Shown in pieces: positions 1 through 10,619 of a DNA stretch of 64,000 bases (position 1 is its first letter; the number at the start of each line of letters is the position of its first letter). The position numbers and the translations under genes were made by a program. Origin of the DNA: Gnetum montanum. Its lineage: Eukaryota; Streptophyta; Gnetopsida; Gnetales; Gnetaceae. The stretch spans positions 138,923 through 202,922 of the forward strand of contig MNCI01013753.1 in assembly GCA_015680685.1 (NCBI GenBank). Reading direction: 5' to 3'. Under the pieces are notes generated by a model that was not told where the DNA came from, did not search any database, and saw only the letters and a list, made by a program, of their open reading frames with translations.

Positions 1-192
1 TAATCATATGGGGCCCTCAGTTCTTTTTTAGTTTTTTTTACACGTTTTTGTTTTACAACATTTTTGTTTTACACATTTTTGTTTTACAAATTCTTTAAAT
101 TTTCTAATTTTTGTTTTACAACTTTCTTTAACTTTTCTTGTTTTTGTTTTACAACATCATTATACTTTTTCCATTTTGTGTGTGTGTGTGTG
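1..192 (+). repeat. TTTTGTTTTACA-rich spacer ending in a GT microsatellite
   Basis: The word TTTTTGTTTTACA recurs several times with small changes and is followed by a run of about ten GT dinucleotides (about 176-192). The same T-rich spacer follows gag in Ath-C (34,440-34,560) and, on the opposite strand, follows integrase in Ath-E (about 3,440-3,610). It is therefore a family landmark rather than random low-complexity sequence. Confidence 0.6.
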
Positions 193-835
193 TCATCCAT
201 CATGTAAGTTCGTCACCCAATAAGTGTTCGGGCCGATGGGATGAACTGTTTTTCATTAATTGCTAATGTTTGGTCTTTACCTTTAAGTTACATTGTTGAT
301 ACTAAGGTATGTTCTTTTGATATGGCAGGCAATGAGATCACTTCATCCATCCATCCATCAAGTCTATTGTTTCCCTTGGCTTGGAAATGTACAGTGCTAT
401 TCCAATAAGAACTTTAACGAACTGGTGATTGGGCATTTCTCAAACTAAGGAAGGACTCACGGATTGCAAAAGGTGTGACTTCAAGGGAACTTGATGCTTT
501 GTGTTGGTCATTCACTTGGGTGCTCAGATGTTTTCTTCTTGGGTTTTCTTACCGTTCCGATGTTACCTAATAATCGGAAGCTGAGGCAATAAAAATAAGA
601 AGTCTTTGCATGGTGTGGTCCCCACGCATAAAAACACAAAACACAAAAAAAAAGAGAAAGAAAAAAAGACAAGACCAAAAATGAGGATTCAAAGCACATC
701 CCTTAGACAAAATAAAAACTTGGGCTGCAAGCACTGGTTATGGAACCAAAGTGTTCCCTCTAACTAAGTCCCTTCTCGCTTCCCATTCTCTCCTTTGTTT
801 CGTCGGAATGGTGGTGGCTCTTTGAAAATGCATCC

Positions 836-1250
836 TTGTTATCCAAGTGGATGATTTGGCCAAATGCATTGATGCGAAGTCACTGGAAGTGGTTGGTTTG
901 CGCCTGGAGTTGGGATGAGATTCGCCAAGTCACATTAATCATGCAACACACAAGGGGCTGTACACCATCTTGTTCTTGGGATCCCATCCCACTTCTCTTC
1001 TTTCCATCCTTCTCTCCATTGTTCACCTCATTGTCGGTTGTATCATTAGTATATACTTTGGTTGATGCTTTGTCTTCTTTTCGGTAAATTCTAGCGGTTA
1101 GGACTTTAACTCTTGTTCCCAAGGACATTCCCAGAGCCTACGGATTCTTTGAACGTGGGATTGTCAGGGCATTAAGGGCAAGAGCCTACTTTGGGGAGGA
1201 CCCACTGACATTCCTATTTGGAACATTAGTTAACTTCTTTTCCTTAACTT
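836..1250 (+). pseudogene. Decayed reading frame between pol and 3' LTR of Ath-D
   Basis: Two open segments are visible. The first has a hydrophobic stretch rich in F, L, S and V (about 985-1,065), long enough for a membrane span. The second (about 1,105-1,215) reads VPKDIPRAYGFF and then RALRARAYFGEDPL. Ath-C has a matching frame at 35,390-35,480, with VPIDIF and RALWAEACFEEDPL. Conservation of a frame between two decayed copies indicates a former coding sequence. Its position after pol is where Athila elements carry an env-like ORF, and the hydrophobic stretch would fit, but the sequence does not prove an envelope function. Confidence 0.4.
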
Positions 1251-1977
1251 TTTGCAATTAATTATTCTTTTGTTCACTCCCATCATGACATCCCTTTTAT
1301 CGATGCCATAGTTGTCCCTTTTTACCTATCATTATTACTCCTTTTCTTTCTCTATTCTAATGCTACCGGAGGTTCACGATTAGTCATGGGGGTACGGGGC
1401 CTGATTTTTTGATTTTTATCCTAAGCCCTGAATTTTTTCGTTTCTCTTCCTAACCCCTACACCTTCGGGAGTCATCATCTACATTTTCCCAGATCCATAT
1501 CAGCCATACCGCAACCTAGCCAATGGACTTACACTGAAGCAAGGTATTCTTACTTAATGATTCAATTACCCTTGCTAATATATGATTGTGTTGTGTGTGC
1601 AGATGGCAATCATACAACAAAGGAATGGATCTAGAGCAAACACTTGGAATGGAGCAGCGCTGAAGCAGCTATGCAAGGAGCAAGATTGATAATGCGCTTA
1701 TGGATGGACAACGAAAGGCGTAATCTAGGCGTTGGCAGCAACAAGACTCTTCTCTCTTCTTCTCTTCTATTCTCTCTCCTCTTTTCTCTCAGCTGCCAAA
1801 TGTGGCCTGATGTCATTGTAATAAGGTGTTCACCCTTGTTGTCATGAACACCAGTTTTTGTCACGTCTTGTAATAAAGACCCGTTCACATGTCATCCCAT
1901 TAGTTCCATTTTACCTAATAATCCCATACCTACCTGATATCATTGTAAGGAACTCGAGGACGAGTTTTCATTCAGTC

Positions 1978-1986
1978 ATGGGGGTA
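1978..1986 (+). other. Polypurine tract of Ath-D
   Basis: ATGGGGGTA lies directly before the TGATGA start of the LTR, as expected for the plus-strand primer. Equivalent tracts precede the 3' LTRs of Ath-C (38,930-38,938) and, on the - strand, Ath-G (62,513-62,521). Confidence 0.75.
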
Positions 1987-2010
1987 TGATGAAATGCGAC
2001 ATGCATGTGC

Positions 2011-2116
2011 CGCGATATCTCATCCCCTGCGATATCGTGTATGCGATATCGCGTATGCGATATCGCATATGCGATATCGCGTCTTTCCCTGTGATATCGC
2101 GTACGCGATATCGCAG
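2011..2116 (+). repeat. Cluster of GCGATATCGC palindromes in LTR U3
   Basis: About seven copies of the palindrome GCGATATCGC, or one-base variants, lie roughly 10-20 bp apart and end about 15 bp before the TATA box. Neighbouring copies are joined by short linkers such as TAT and GTAT. The dyads and their position suggest binding sites for a dimeric transcription factor, which is inference. Confidence 0.8.
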
Positions 2117-2130
2117 TCCACCAACATATC

Positions 2131-2138
2131 TATAAATA
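2131..2138 (+). promoter_or_regulatory. TATA box of Ath-D LTR
   Basis: TATAAATA lies just downstream of the palindrome cluster and about 170 bp before an AATAAA signal. This gives the normal U3-R arrangement of an LTR promoter. The equivalent boxes are at 31,030 and 39,065 in Ath-C. Confidence 0.7.
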
Positions 2139-2304
2139 AGAGGCAGCACTCCCCTCATTTCCAAATCCTAGCTAGAAGTAGCGAAGCTCTGGTAGATTGA
2201 TCACTCCAGAGTTAGAATTTTTTCCATGTGCCCGCAGTAGGAGTCCTAGAGTGAACGGCTCTTTATTCGAGCAGCTTGTAACCTGAACCCAAGTTGTGTA
2301 CGGC

Positions 2305-2310
2305 AATAAA
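2305..2310 (+). terminator. AATAAA polyadenylation signal in Ath-D LTR
   Basis: AATAAA occurs in the context CGGCAATAAAGACGA. The equivalent signals in the Ath-C LTRs (31,213 and 39,223) have a similar context, AATAAAGATCGAG, which supports this as the family's 3' end signal. Confidence 0.6.
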
Positions 2311-2385
2311 GACGAACTTGATTGGATAAACCTTGCAGTACATGGTTTTATTTTATTGTTATTTATTGCTTTCCTAGTGCGCACG

Positions 2386-2665
2386 AGTACGACTTGATTA
2401 CGAGCATCTACGGATGTGTACGGCTAATCAAGGAATCGGCTGCTCGTCGCAACGCGTGAGTACGACTTGACTACGAGCATTGTGACTGCTTGGTAACCCA
2501 GTAGCGTATTCCAGGATCTGCGCTTGGTAATCCCAGTAGTAGTCCAATGTGTACGGCTAGTTAAGGAATCGGCTACTCATCGCTAGGCTAGAACGTGTGA
2601 TAAGTACGACTTGGCTACGAGCATCCACGGGTGTGTACGGCTAGCCAAGGAATCGGCTGCTTATC
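2386..2665 (+). repeat. Two to three imperfect repeats, each able to fold into a hairpin
   Basis: The repeat contains AGTACGACTTG, then TACGAGCAT, then GTGTACGGCTA and AAGGAATCGGCTGCT. The first copy pairs CTTGATTA with TAATCAAG. The last pairs CTTGGCTA with TAGCCAAG. The middle copy is interrupted, with CTTGACTA and TAGTTAAG separated by inserted sequence. The arm changes between copies preserve pairing. Confidence 0.65.
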
Positions 2666-3087
2666 ACACTTAGGCTAAATAGGTGCCTCAGTACGACCAC
2701 TTCGAGCACTTGCGTTACGTGTGGTGATCCCAGTAACGATTAGCGTTTGGTAAACCACAGTTGCATAGTTCAGGGTGTGTCTGGTAAGTGGGAACGGATG
2801 CTAATGCTAGTTAATTTAGACTTAGGACATTAGTTAGAGTTAGTTAGTTTCTCAACCCTTTCTCTCATAGCTTAGGAGATAAACCGGAAAATACCAAAAA
2901 AATCACATACCTCAGACTTGCTTAACCATACACCGTGACACATACAAGCAAGCCTGGGAAGACAATGAACGATTAACCCCAAGTGTTTCTTGTGGCGTTA
3001 AGGCATTTAGTCTGTGGAGTTCGACCGGATCACGCATGCATGCTCATATTCGTATGGTTGAGTGTAGGGGTACCTCACCACTCATCA

Positions 3088-3640
3088 CTCATGCACTCAA
3101 GAGGGTAGGCAAGTATAGATAGCATCAAATCTCCTTGAAGTTATACATATATCAATTCATTTAATCCTTCCCAAGTTTGGAAATTACCAAGATCACAAGT
3201 TCGTTAAAAGTTTCATTAAGGAAGGGACCTCATATTTTCAAAACAAGGAATACCATAGAGTTTGTAGATGGGTGGATAAAGTGGGCTTACTACTTGTTTC
3301 ATAAAAAAGAAACCATGTCTTAGTTATTAATATCAAAATTCAAAGATAGAATCTAGACATTAGTAATTAAATAACATTAAGCACAAACCACCATCAATAG
3401 TAGCTATAGTTGCACTATGTCCTATTGGCAATAAAGGAGAAACAAGAAAAACATAAGAAAAAAATAATCAAAATAAAGTAAAATATAAAAGAAATTGTAA
3501 AATATTCAAGAAGGATAAACTATACTAAAGATGGTGTAAAACAAAAAATGGTTGTAAAATAAAAAGATGTAAAAAATAACAAAGTGTAAAGAAAAAAATG
3601 CAAAAAAACCTAGGATCCACTTTAATTAATCAGCATGGAT
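3088..3640. other. Gene-free A-rich spacer between Ath-D LTR and Ath-E integrase
   Basis: No gene is seen here. On the - strand the part at about 3,440-3,610 repeats the family's TTTTGTTTTACA spacer, placing it directly downstream of the Ath-E integrase. The rest (3,088-3,440) is AT-rich and probably more of the Ath-E 3' interior, cut off by the Ath-D LTR. Confidence 0.5.
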
Positions 3641-3689
3641 GGCCATTTACATCATAACTGAGTTGGAAGGAGGAGATCTGAAATATTGA

Positions 3690-4990
3690 GTACGCTTGTC
3701 CATTTGAGGAGGTGTTGCAATCACTAGCTCTCTCAGGTTCATGGAAAGGCTGACTTGCTCCATGTTGACTAGTAGTTTCTTATTTGGTCTTTCAAGTTTT
3801 TATATCAGCATGGCGCTAGAAGGAAAGGTTTCATAGATGATATAAGATTCTTCCCCATAATGTTTGAAACTTAGTTCGCTGTAGCACATGTATGGGGTTC
3901 ATGTAAAGGACCTTATCTCCCAGTATAAATTTTACCTTTCTTATTTTGAGATCATAGTGTTGCTTATTGAATGCCTTGTGCAACTTGTTAGATGATAGGG
4001 CTACTAATCGATTCTCATATAACACCTTAAGGTTCATTAGTTTCTCTTTCTATGCTAGACTAAGGTGAAGGTCAAGGTCACAAGCAATTGAAAGTGTACA
4101 AAGTTGAGATTGTATAGGAAGAGTTGGCAGTTTTCCATACAATAGCTCATAGGAAGAGTAATCTATAGGGAGTTTCCATGTGGAGCCGTAGGCCCAAAGG
4201 GAATCATTATGTTTAGTGCTCTAGTCTCTCCTATATTTTTTAATTGTTCTTGTTAAGATCATAGTGATCTCCCTATTTATAACCTTAGCTTGACCATTAG
4301 CTTGGGGGTGGTAGGATGTTGTTAATTTATGTTCTCCTCCCAAGTGTTGCATGAGCTTCCGAAAGATAGTGCCTATAAAGTGAGTACCATTTTCAAAAAT
4401 AAGTGCATGTGGCACACTAAACATTTTGTTGTATAAACTAAGTAGTTGTAGAAGGTGTACAGTTGGTGATGGCTACTACTTCTACCCATTTCGTACAATA
4501 GTCAACAACTACTATGATGTATGCCTTTCCATTCAACATGGGCGTGATGAAACCCATGAAGTTAATGTATTAGATATCAAAGGGTTCCAGTGGTTGGATC
4601 CACTACTGAGGTCCCTTTATATAAGCGGTCATCCCATCATCATGTTGGCAATGTTCACAAGAGTGGACAAATTGGTGATCATTCTTCTCCTAGCATAATG
4701 GCCCCCACAAGGATCCTCAAGAGCATCCTAGAGGATGTGTAGTTGGTCAACATTAGGAATAGACCAACTAACCAGACCATTGACACACACCTTGTAAAGG
4801 TGTTTGTTGATCTCCATGAAGCATTTGGATTGATGAAGGAATTATTTTTTCTACATGTTGTCCAACTCTTGTGTTATTTCCTAAGTGAGAAGGTAGGTAA
4901 GGATGTCATCGTACTAGTTAGGTTTAGTGGGCACTTATTCATTTATAGCACTAGCAAAGAGGAGTTCATTAGGAAATTGATTAGAAAGTG
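3690..4990 (-). pseudogene. Ath-E integrase relic
   Basis: A zinc-binding end is visible near 4,690-4,760 (EDPCGGHYARRR). It is followed by the catalytic core segment near 4,220-4,424, with FENGTHF, LGGEHKLTTSYHPQANGQ and NREI. The usual catalytic glutamate after GQA is replaced by lysine (GQAKV), and several stop codons interrupt the frame. A C-terminal segment (3,831-4,037) reads FILGDKVLY, typical of the region after the core. The enzyme would normally insert element cDNA into chromosomal DNA, but this copy is dead. Confidence 0.8.
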
Positions 4991-5011
4991 GACTCTTCTC
5001 CTCTTTGTTAT

Positions 5012-6256
5012 CCCATCTCAGCCAAGACAAGTGGTCAACAACCACGTTCTCAGTTCCCTTTCGATCTACCGTCATGAGATCAAATTCCTACAAGATCCCC
5101 AACCACTGTATGATATAGGGGCTCACCATTGGTTTGTTGAAGAGGAAGTAGATTGCATTGTGATCTGTATGCACGAACACCTTGTACCCAAGCAGTGCCT
5201 AAATTTATCCAATGCATACACCACCACTATAAGTTATTTCTCTATTGTGGTGTAATTTAGCTATGCATCCATAATGCTTCAGCTCGCACAATGGATGTAG
5301 TAAGTATGTTTTTGATCATCTAACTATGTGAGCATGGCTCATAAGGCATAATTTGATGCATTTGTAATGATATGGAATAGTTTAGACTAATCAAGTGCTC
5401 ATAGGATTGGAGTTTCTACAAGCTTTTACTTGAGTTTCAAGAATGATTTCTCACATTCCTTGGTCTAGATGAATGAATCATCCTTCTTTGTAAGCTCCAC
5501 AAATGGTTTGGTGATTTTAGAGAAATTCTCTATGAAGTGCCAGTAGTAGCCAGTGTGACCAAGGAATGACTAAACATCTTTGATAGTTTTTGGTTGGTAG
5601 GTAATTCCTTAGATGACCCTTATTTTTTGAGGGTCCACCTTAATCATTGCTTGTGATATTTTGTGCCCCAAAACAATACCCTCCTAGACCATTAGATGGT
5701 TCTTTTACCAATTGAGCCAAAGCTTAGTCTCAAAAAACCTTTTTAGCACTTACTCAAGGTGTTCCAGGGCTTGCTTAAATGTAGCCCCATAGGTGGAGAA
5801 GTCATCCATGAGGACTTCTACCCACGACTAATTTACTATTGAAAGATGCTAAGGACAAGGCGTTGGAATGTTGTAGGGGCATTATGTAGGCCAAAGAACA
5901 TCTTTCTATATGCAAAAGTTCCATAGGAACTTGTGAATGTGCTTTTGGCCTAATCTTTAGGTGCAATCTGGATTTGTTTATAGCCACTATAACCATTAAG
6001 AAAGCTGTATTAGCAATGCCTAGAGATGGTTTCCAACACCAGGTCCACAAATGATAATGGAAAATGATCTTTGTAGGTTACCATGTTCAACAACCGAAAG
6101 TCAATACATATCCTTCACTTATCACCTTTCTTTGGCACTATTACGAGTGGGCTAACCCACTCACTGTTGGCAATGGGATAGATGAATCCTACCTTGAGGA
6201 GTTTTTCAATCTCCTCCTTGATGATCTACTTTAGTTTAGGGTTCAACCACCACTGT
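5012..6256 (-). pseudogene. Ath-E reverse transcriptase-RNase H relic
   Basis: The frame opens with NPKLK and IKEEIEKLLKVGFIYPI, then WVSPLVIVPKKG, RICIDFRLLN and KDHFPLSFVDLV. These are consecutive RT motifs of Athila/gypsy enzymes. The active-site motif survives as LMDDFSTYG near 5,795-5,812. Downstream, FLGHTGYYWHFIENFSKI marks the connection domain, and VDRKGTENVVVDHLS (about 5,035-5,080) marks the end of RNase H. At least a dozen stops are scattered through it. It would copy element RNA to DNA; it is now non-functional. Confidence 0.85.
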
Positions 6257-6771
6257 GGATGCCTTGTTGGCTTCATGGAAGGATTTGTATAGATGCAGTG
6301 CTAGCATATCCATTGATCAATTCTAGTCAATTCATCATATGACTAGACAAAGGTTGTTGACCATTTGTTAACCACCTTTAATAGATTCTATTTTTATTTA
6401 AGAGTAAGATTGAAATTGATTATAATTGGCTTGTGAGTTCTTAGAAAAGCATATTCCATTTTGATTGACAAAGTTTTAAACTCTAGGGGCTCCTATTTGA
6501 AACTTTTAGGGATTTCCAACTTTTTCCAATTAGTGTCATTAGGTTCATAAGTAGAGAGTTGGTAATGAACTTGCTCTAGTTCATCCATGTCTTCAACATA
6601 GGCACTTATCAGGTTCTCAGTTGGTTCCATGCATATTTTTGAGCTGTTATTAGGATCAGTTGTCAGCCACTATGTGTCCACCTATTTTGTGGTTGCTACA
6701 TATAGGCACCTTTGAATTTTAGACACATTTTCACACTGCCTACATGATGTGATTGATGTACTTTTTATGAA

Positions 6772-7293
6772 CTATAATTTCTTCATAAGGTTGCACCTCA
6801 TGTCACTGTACATGATGCATGAAACATGCTTATTCTCTATGTTCCAAAATTTATTTTTCTTAGAAATTTCCAAGGAGAGGTCTTTGATTCTCAATTGTGC
6901 ATCGATGGTGCTCAACCAATCCCTTTCCATGATGATTGGAAAGTCCCCCTTGTAGTCATTAACATAGATAATGAGGAATTCAATATGATAGGACCACCCA
7001 TAAATGGTGGTCATGATGTCCTCCATTAGTCTCAAGGGAATAGTGATGGGTTGATCTGCCAACTCAAGATGAAAGTTGTTCTTTTTGAGTGGAGGTAGGT
7101 TCCCAGCTTTATACATCTCATGGAAAATCATATTTACACTAGAACTTAAATTTAGAAGAGCCTTGCAAGGTTCATTTCTAGTAGTTTTCACATAAATAAG
7201 AGGACTTCCAAGATCAGATCTTTTTTTGGGAAGGTGGCCAATCCAATTAGTTACCACATGGGTCAACATGATAGTATGTAATTTGGGAGGCAT
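6772..7293 (-). pseudogene. Ath-E aspartic protease relic
   Basis: This 173-codon open stretch matches the Athila protease pattern GSP-(I/L), KALLDLGASVN, then LADRS..P and a late IILGRPFL block. Here the blocks read DLGSPLIYV, KALLNLSSSVNM, LELADQPITIP and FPIIMERDWLST. The catalytic aspartate of the DLGAS block is asparagine, so the protein would be inactive even though the frame is open. It lies between gag (right) and RT (left), as expected. Confidence 0.8.
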
Positions 7294-7497
7294 TTCGTTT
7301 AAAGGGTTCTCGAATAGGTTTGTAGAGGATGAGGGAGAAGTAGGGTCATCAACCTTAGGTGTATGTAGGGGCTTTGTAGCATTGTTGGTTTAGGAGAATG
7401 ATTTTTTTGGGGTTTATTTTTTGAATTACTTAGTTGAGGAGTCGATTGTAAGATAATAGCCCTTATGGCATTACATTACTGTGGCTAAGCTAGAATT

Positions 7498-8600
7498 TCA
7501 CCTTGCATTCATGGAGTAGGTGGTAATTGAGTTAAGGATGGAGGGACATGAGTAGAAGGATGAGAAGGATAATGATGAAATGGAAATTCCCCTATTAGGC
7601 TCTTTAGAATTCAAGAGGGTAGTAGTGATGTTGGAATGAATTGTGACTAGAAAAGTCACGTGGAGAAATCGACTGTTGAACATAGTATCCATATGGATTA
7701 GGTTATCAGTAAGGGTACTATTACCTTGGCAGTGGAATCCCCCATGAATGTGGATGTTGCCATTGATGATACTACTCATTATGTTGGAATGGGGCTCCAC
7801 TTGGATAGTGGGCTTATTGTTAGTGGAAGTACCTAGGGTTTCCTTGAGGATAAGATAACATGTTAGTCTAGGATTTAGAGCATACACCCTAGACTTCTAC
7901 AATTGCAACATAATGGGATAACATCCCTTAGGATTTTCATATTGGCAGGTGTCACACCCACCATCATCATCTGATGTGAAATCCACAACCTCGTCTACTA
8001 TAGCAGCCTCGCTCTTTGGGTGGGCACATTTAGCTTCCTTCCTTCTTCTACGATCATGATTACTACTTTGCTCCTTGGATTCCTCTACTATTTTCAAAGT
8101 AGCTTGGAACTTCTAATCCAAAGAGTCCCACATTTTTTCTACCATAGTTGAAATTTTAGAAGTAGACTTTTAAATTGGTAGGATCTTACATTGCACCACT
8201 TCATCAAGTGGTGCCTCCTCCTCATTATCATAGAACCATACCTACCATTTGTGGATGGAAGGATCCTGGTTGTACTCCTTTGCACTTTTCATTTTTCTCA
8301 ACTCTTCTTTTTCCTTGGCAACCTACTTAATCATCCTTTGAATTTGATGGGTGCTAAGTTTTGAAAGTCTTTTTTGGGCATAGATCTCACGAGTTCTTCT
8401 CATTTATGTGTGAAGCTCATTTATGATATGGTGAGTTGCTTCCTTTGAGAATAACCATGGCTACCTGTCCATGGCTACATATAAGGTTTCATATGTTACT
8501 TGTTTTCAACCTTGTATCTGCTTTCTCAGGTTGGATACTCGAGAGTATGCGTAATAATTATCATTGAAGAGCTCAAGCATTGTACTTCATTGATAGATTG
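7498..8600 (-). pseudogene. Ath-E gag relic
   Basis: Several collinear segments match the Ath-C gag. EIYAQKRLSKLSTHQI (about 8,340-8,395) corresponds to IYA...LYELQTH there. KEYNQDPSIHKW matches KYHWDPTLQKK. CDTCQYENPKGCY (about 7,910-7,950) matches CDICLYDHPKGYY, and YALNPRL matches FALNPKF. The frame has several stops. Gag forms the particle that packages element RNA, and the Cys-rich segment is probably the nucleic-acid-binding part. Confidence 0.7.
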
Positions 8601-8814
8601 ATTCCAGCTCTAAGGACTGGTACAAATTTTAGCTTCTTTGATGAATGTCCTTGGAAATAGCTTTAACTTTTGTCATTCAATCTACATGTTCTGTAAGGTA
8701 CAAACATCGTGAAAAGTAGTGCCTTCTAGATGCATGTTTTTACTTGGTAATTAGCTAGAGATGTAATAGACATATGTTTGTATAAATGTAGAAATTATAC
8801 CAAATTAGGGTAAG

Positions 8815-9560
8815 TTTTCCATTATTGATCCTACTTTGCAATATCTTTTACATGATCAACCTAATGTGAGAAAGAGGATGGGTGCTATTTTTTAGTATGG
8901 AATAGAGATGATCTTTCTTGTAGAAAAGTAATTTAATGTAGTAGTAGATGTTACCACATAGTTGTTGGTCACAAAGAAGAGGAAATAAAAGTTAGTTTCA
9001 AAAATCAAAATTTTGAAGGATAAGTTGGCAAATTTAGAATCAAACCTCCATGCGAGTAATATGATGAGGTGTAATTCCTAGGCTTCCTCTTATTGGCATT
9101 TGAGAGATTCTTGGGGTATTATGGTTAAGGCTCAAAAAAAACAACAATGTATAGTTACAAGCATGAATGTAGTGAACAAGTGGTTTTGAGATGCTTGTGC
9201 TATGTGGAAAATATGGGATAAGTAGCATAGGACGAATAGGTTGATTTATAAAAAGAAAAGTTTTACCCTTATAGGAGGAAAGAGGTGCAATAAAATTAAG
9301 GGATATGTTCATCAATAAGATAGATGTTAGTGATGCTTTGAAAATACTTAAAGGATATGTGTAGGTAAAAAAGAGGAAAAATATGATGAGAGAGGAGATT
9401 AGGATGGAGAGGAAGTCTACCACAAATAACCTTACTTCACTTGAGATTATGGATATACTTCTAAAAGACTTAAACTATTCATTACTTTTTTCTAAAGAGA
9501 TTATGAAGGAGTTGGTAGATGTTTTGGGATTTAAGGCTTCTAAGTAGGACCTATAGTAGG
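8815..9560 (+). pseudogene. Tat-F relic of the antisense coiled-coil exon
   Basis: The + strand frame, with stops, lines up with the coiled-coil exon of the antisense gene in Tat-B (49,668-50,485). The segment VNKWF, DACAMW, then LIYKKKSF matches DWRDYCAG...VYKRESQ. DVSDALKILK matches IGASEAFKKF. NLTSLEIMDILLKDL matches DLTEDEIMERLWAGL, which in Tat-A reads ELTEDEIMQRM. Orientation is the same: opposite to gag-PR, with its 3' end facing PR. Upstream exons, including the phosphatase-like one, are lost beyond 8,690. The identification rests on short blocks in order, so it is moderately secure. Confidence 0.6.
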
Positions 9561-10600
9561 GGATGATAGATGTAGAGTGGGACCTAGAAGCATAGCTATA
9601 GGCAAATAACACATTTTATTTAGTTTTAGCTTTATGTGTTTTCATTAATTTTTATTAATATTAGTATATTTGTAGTTTTTGATTTTTAATAGTAGTTGGT
9701 ATTCTTATGGATTTTATGTTTTATTATTTTTAATTTTATTTTTGTTTATTTTTTGAGGTGTAGATGTCTTAGTGGGTTCCAATAGTGGGGAGAAGGATGC
9801 GAAAAATGTAGTAGTGGTGAAGAAGATTTTTCCTTCTTGTGATGGATTTTCAAGCAACTAGGATTAATGGATAGATGCTATGATTATGTGTTAGAGATGG
9901 ATTTTTTTATATTATTTTGTATTTTTGATGATGTTATGGACTATTGTTAAACAAATGTATTTTGATGGATGTTGTAGACACTATTAGCTATGGTAGAACA
10001 TTGTTATTATTTATGATTTTTGAGTTTTATATGTTTGTAGTTTTTATAGTTTTTTTATTTTGATTGGTTTTTTTAGTTTTAGAATGTTTATGGTTTGCAA
10101 TTTTTTCTAAGGCAAAAATGAAACAAGCACTAAACAAAGCATGTGATAAAAACATAATGCAAAGAAAATTAAGCAATAACATAAAGTAGTAAAAAAGGAG
10201 TAAGTTAGACAAGTAATAAGCTTAATAAAGTAAACAAAAATATCTAAAATATGTAATGAAATTAAAGCCAATTAACACTAAGAAATACATGTAAACATTA
10301 AAAATAAATAAAAATAAAATGATAAAGTAAGGGAGAAAGATTTCAAGATGATGATGTCGTAGTAATATATTTCTTGGCTTTGGACCTAGTATAAATGTTT
10401 ACACTCTTAGTAGATTGAATGATGTTTAACTTAACAAATCCCAAGTCTACAAACTACTATGTACCAAATGTCCAAGAAATACTTGAATTCAAGTCATTAG
10501 TTCCTTTCGTTGAGGATGTTTGACTGATGAGAGTAGGTTGAGATCCTAAGCTACTTTCTTTCATTACATCTAAATGTAAGATAGCTAAAACTTCAAAATT
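9561..10600. other. AT-rich gene-free interval in Tat-F
   Basis: No convincing coding frame is seen. By comparison with Tat-A and Tat-B this interval should hold the last exon and 3' flank of the antisense gene and any hairpin array. None is recognisable after decay. Long T- and A-rich runs dominate. Confidence 0.5.
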
Positions 10601-10619
10601 AGCATGTATAACTACCTGT

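Larger units (their letters stand above)
1..1986 (+). mobile_element. Ath-D: 3' internal part of an Athila-like LTR retrotransposon (left end outside window)
   Basis: This stretch leads directly into a polypurine tract and a complete LTR at 1,987, so it is the 3' interior of a + strand element. It shares landmarks in the same order with the interior of Ath-C: a T-rich TTTTGTTTTACA spacer (1-180 here, 34,440-34,560 there), a short conserved coding segment (about 1,105-1,215 here, 35,390-35,480 there), and a GAGTTTTCATTCAG motif before the tract. No gag or pol is seen, presumably because they lie left of the window. The Athila-like assignment comes from this relationship to Ath-C and Ath-E. Confidence 0.75.
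1987..3087 (+). repeat. 3' LTR of Ath-D (1,101 bp)
   Basis: The LTR starts TGATGA and ends CTCATCA, the same termini as the LTRs of Ath-C and Ath-G. Family landmarks inside it are a TATAAATA box, an AATAAA signal, a TTGGTAA(A/C)CC(C/A)AG stretch and a terminal ATGGTTG...GTAGGGGTACC block. The outer 7 bp form an extended inverted repeat, longer than the usual TG/CA. The partner LTR and its target duplication lie outside the window. Confidence 0.85.
3088..8690 (-). mobile_element. Ath-E: decayed autonomous Athila-like Ty3/gypsy element
   Basis: Read on the - strand, the domains run gag, protease, reverse transcriptase, RNase H, integrase, T-rich spacer: the Ty3/gypsy order. All frames carry stops. 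Its gag shares the C-x2-C-x-Y-x2-PKG motif region with the Ath-C gag, so Ath-E looks like an autonomous relative of the pol-less Ath-C. Neither LTR is visible: the left side is cut by Ath-D and the right side abuts Tat-F near 8,690. Confidence 0.75.

Noticed and set aside
4743-5255. A 170-codon + strand open frame
   Set aside because: It is the complement of the Ath-E RNase H and integrase relic, whose motifs read clearly on -.
8690-8820. A search for the 5' LTR and primer site of Ath-E between its gag and Tat-F
   Set aside because: No CTCATCA end or TGGCG(C/T)CGTTGCC-type site was found. The junction looks like a deletion or recombination joint.
9040-9423. A 127-codon hydrophobic-looking - strand frame
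   Set aside because: The + strand of this interval aligns with the antisense coiled-coil exon, so the hydrophobic frame is its complement.
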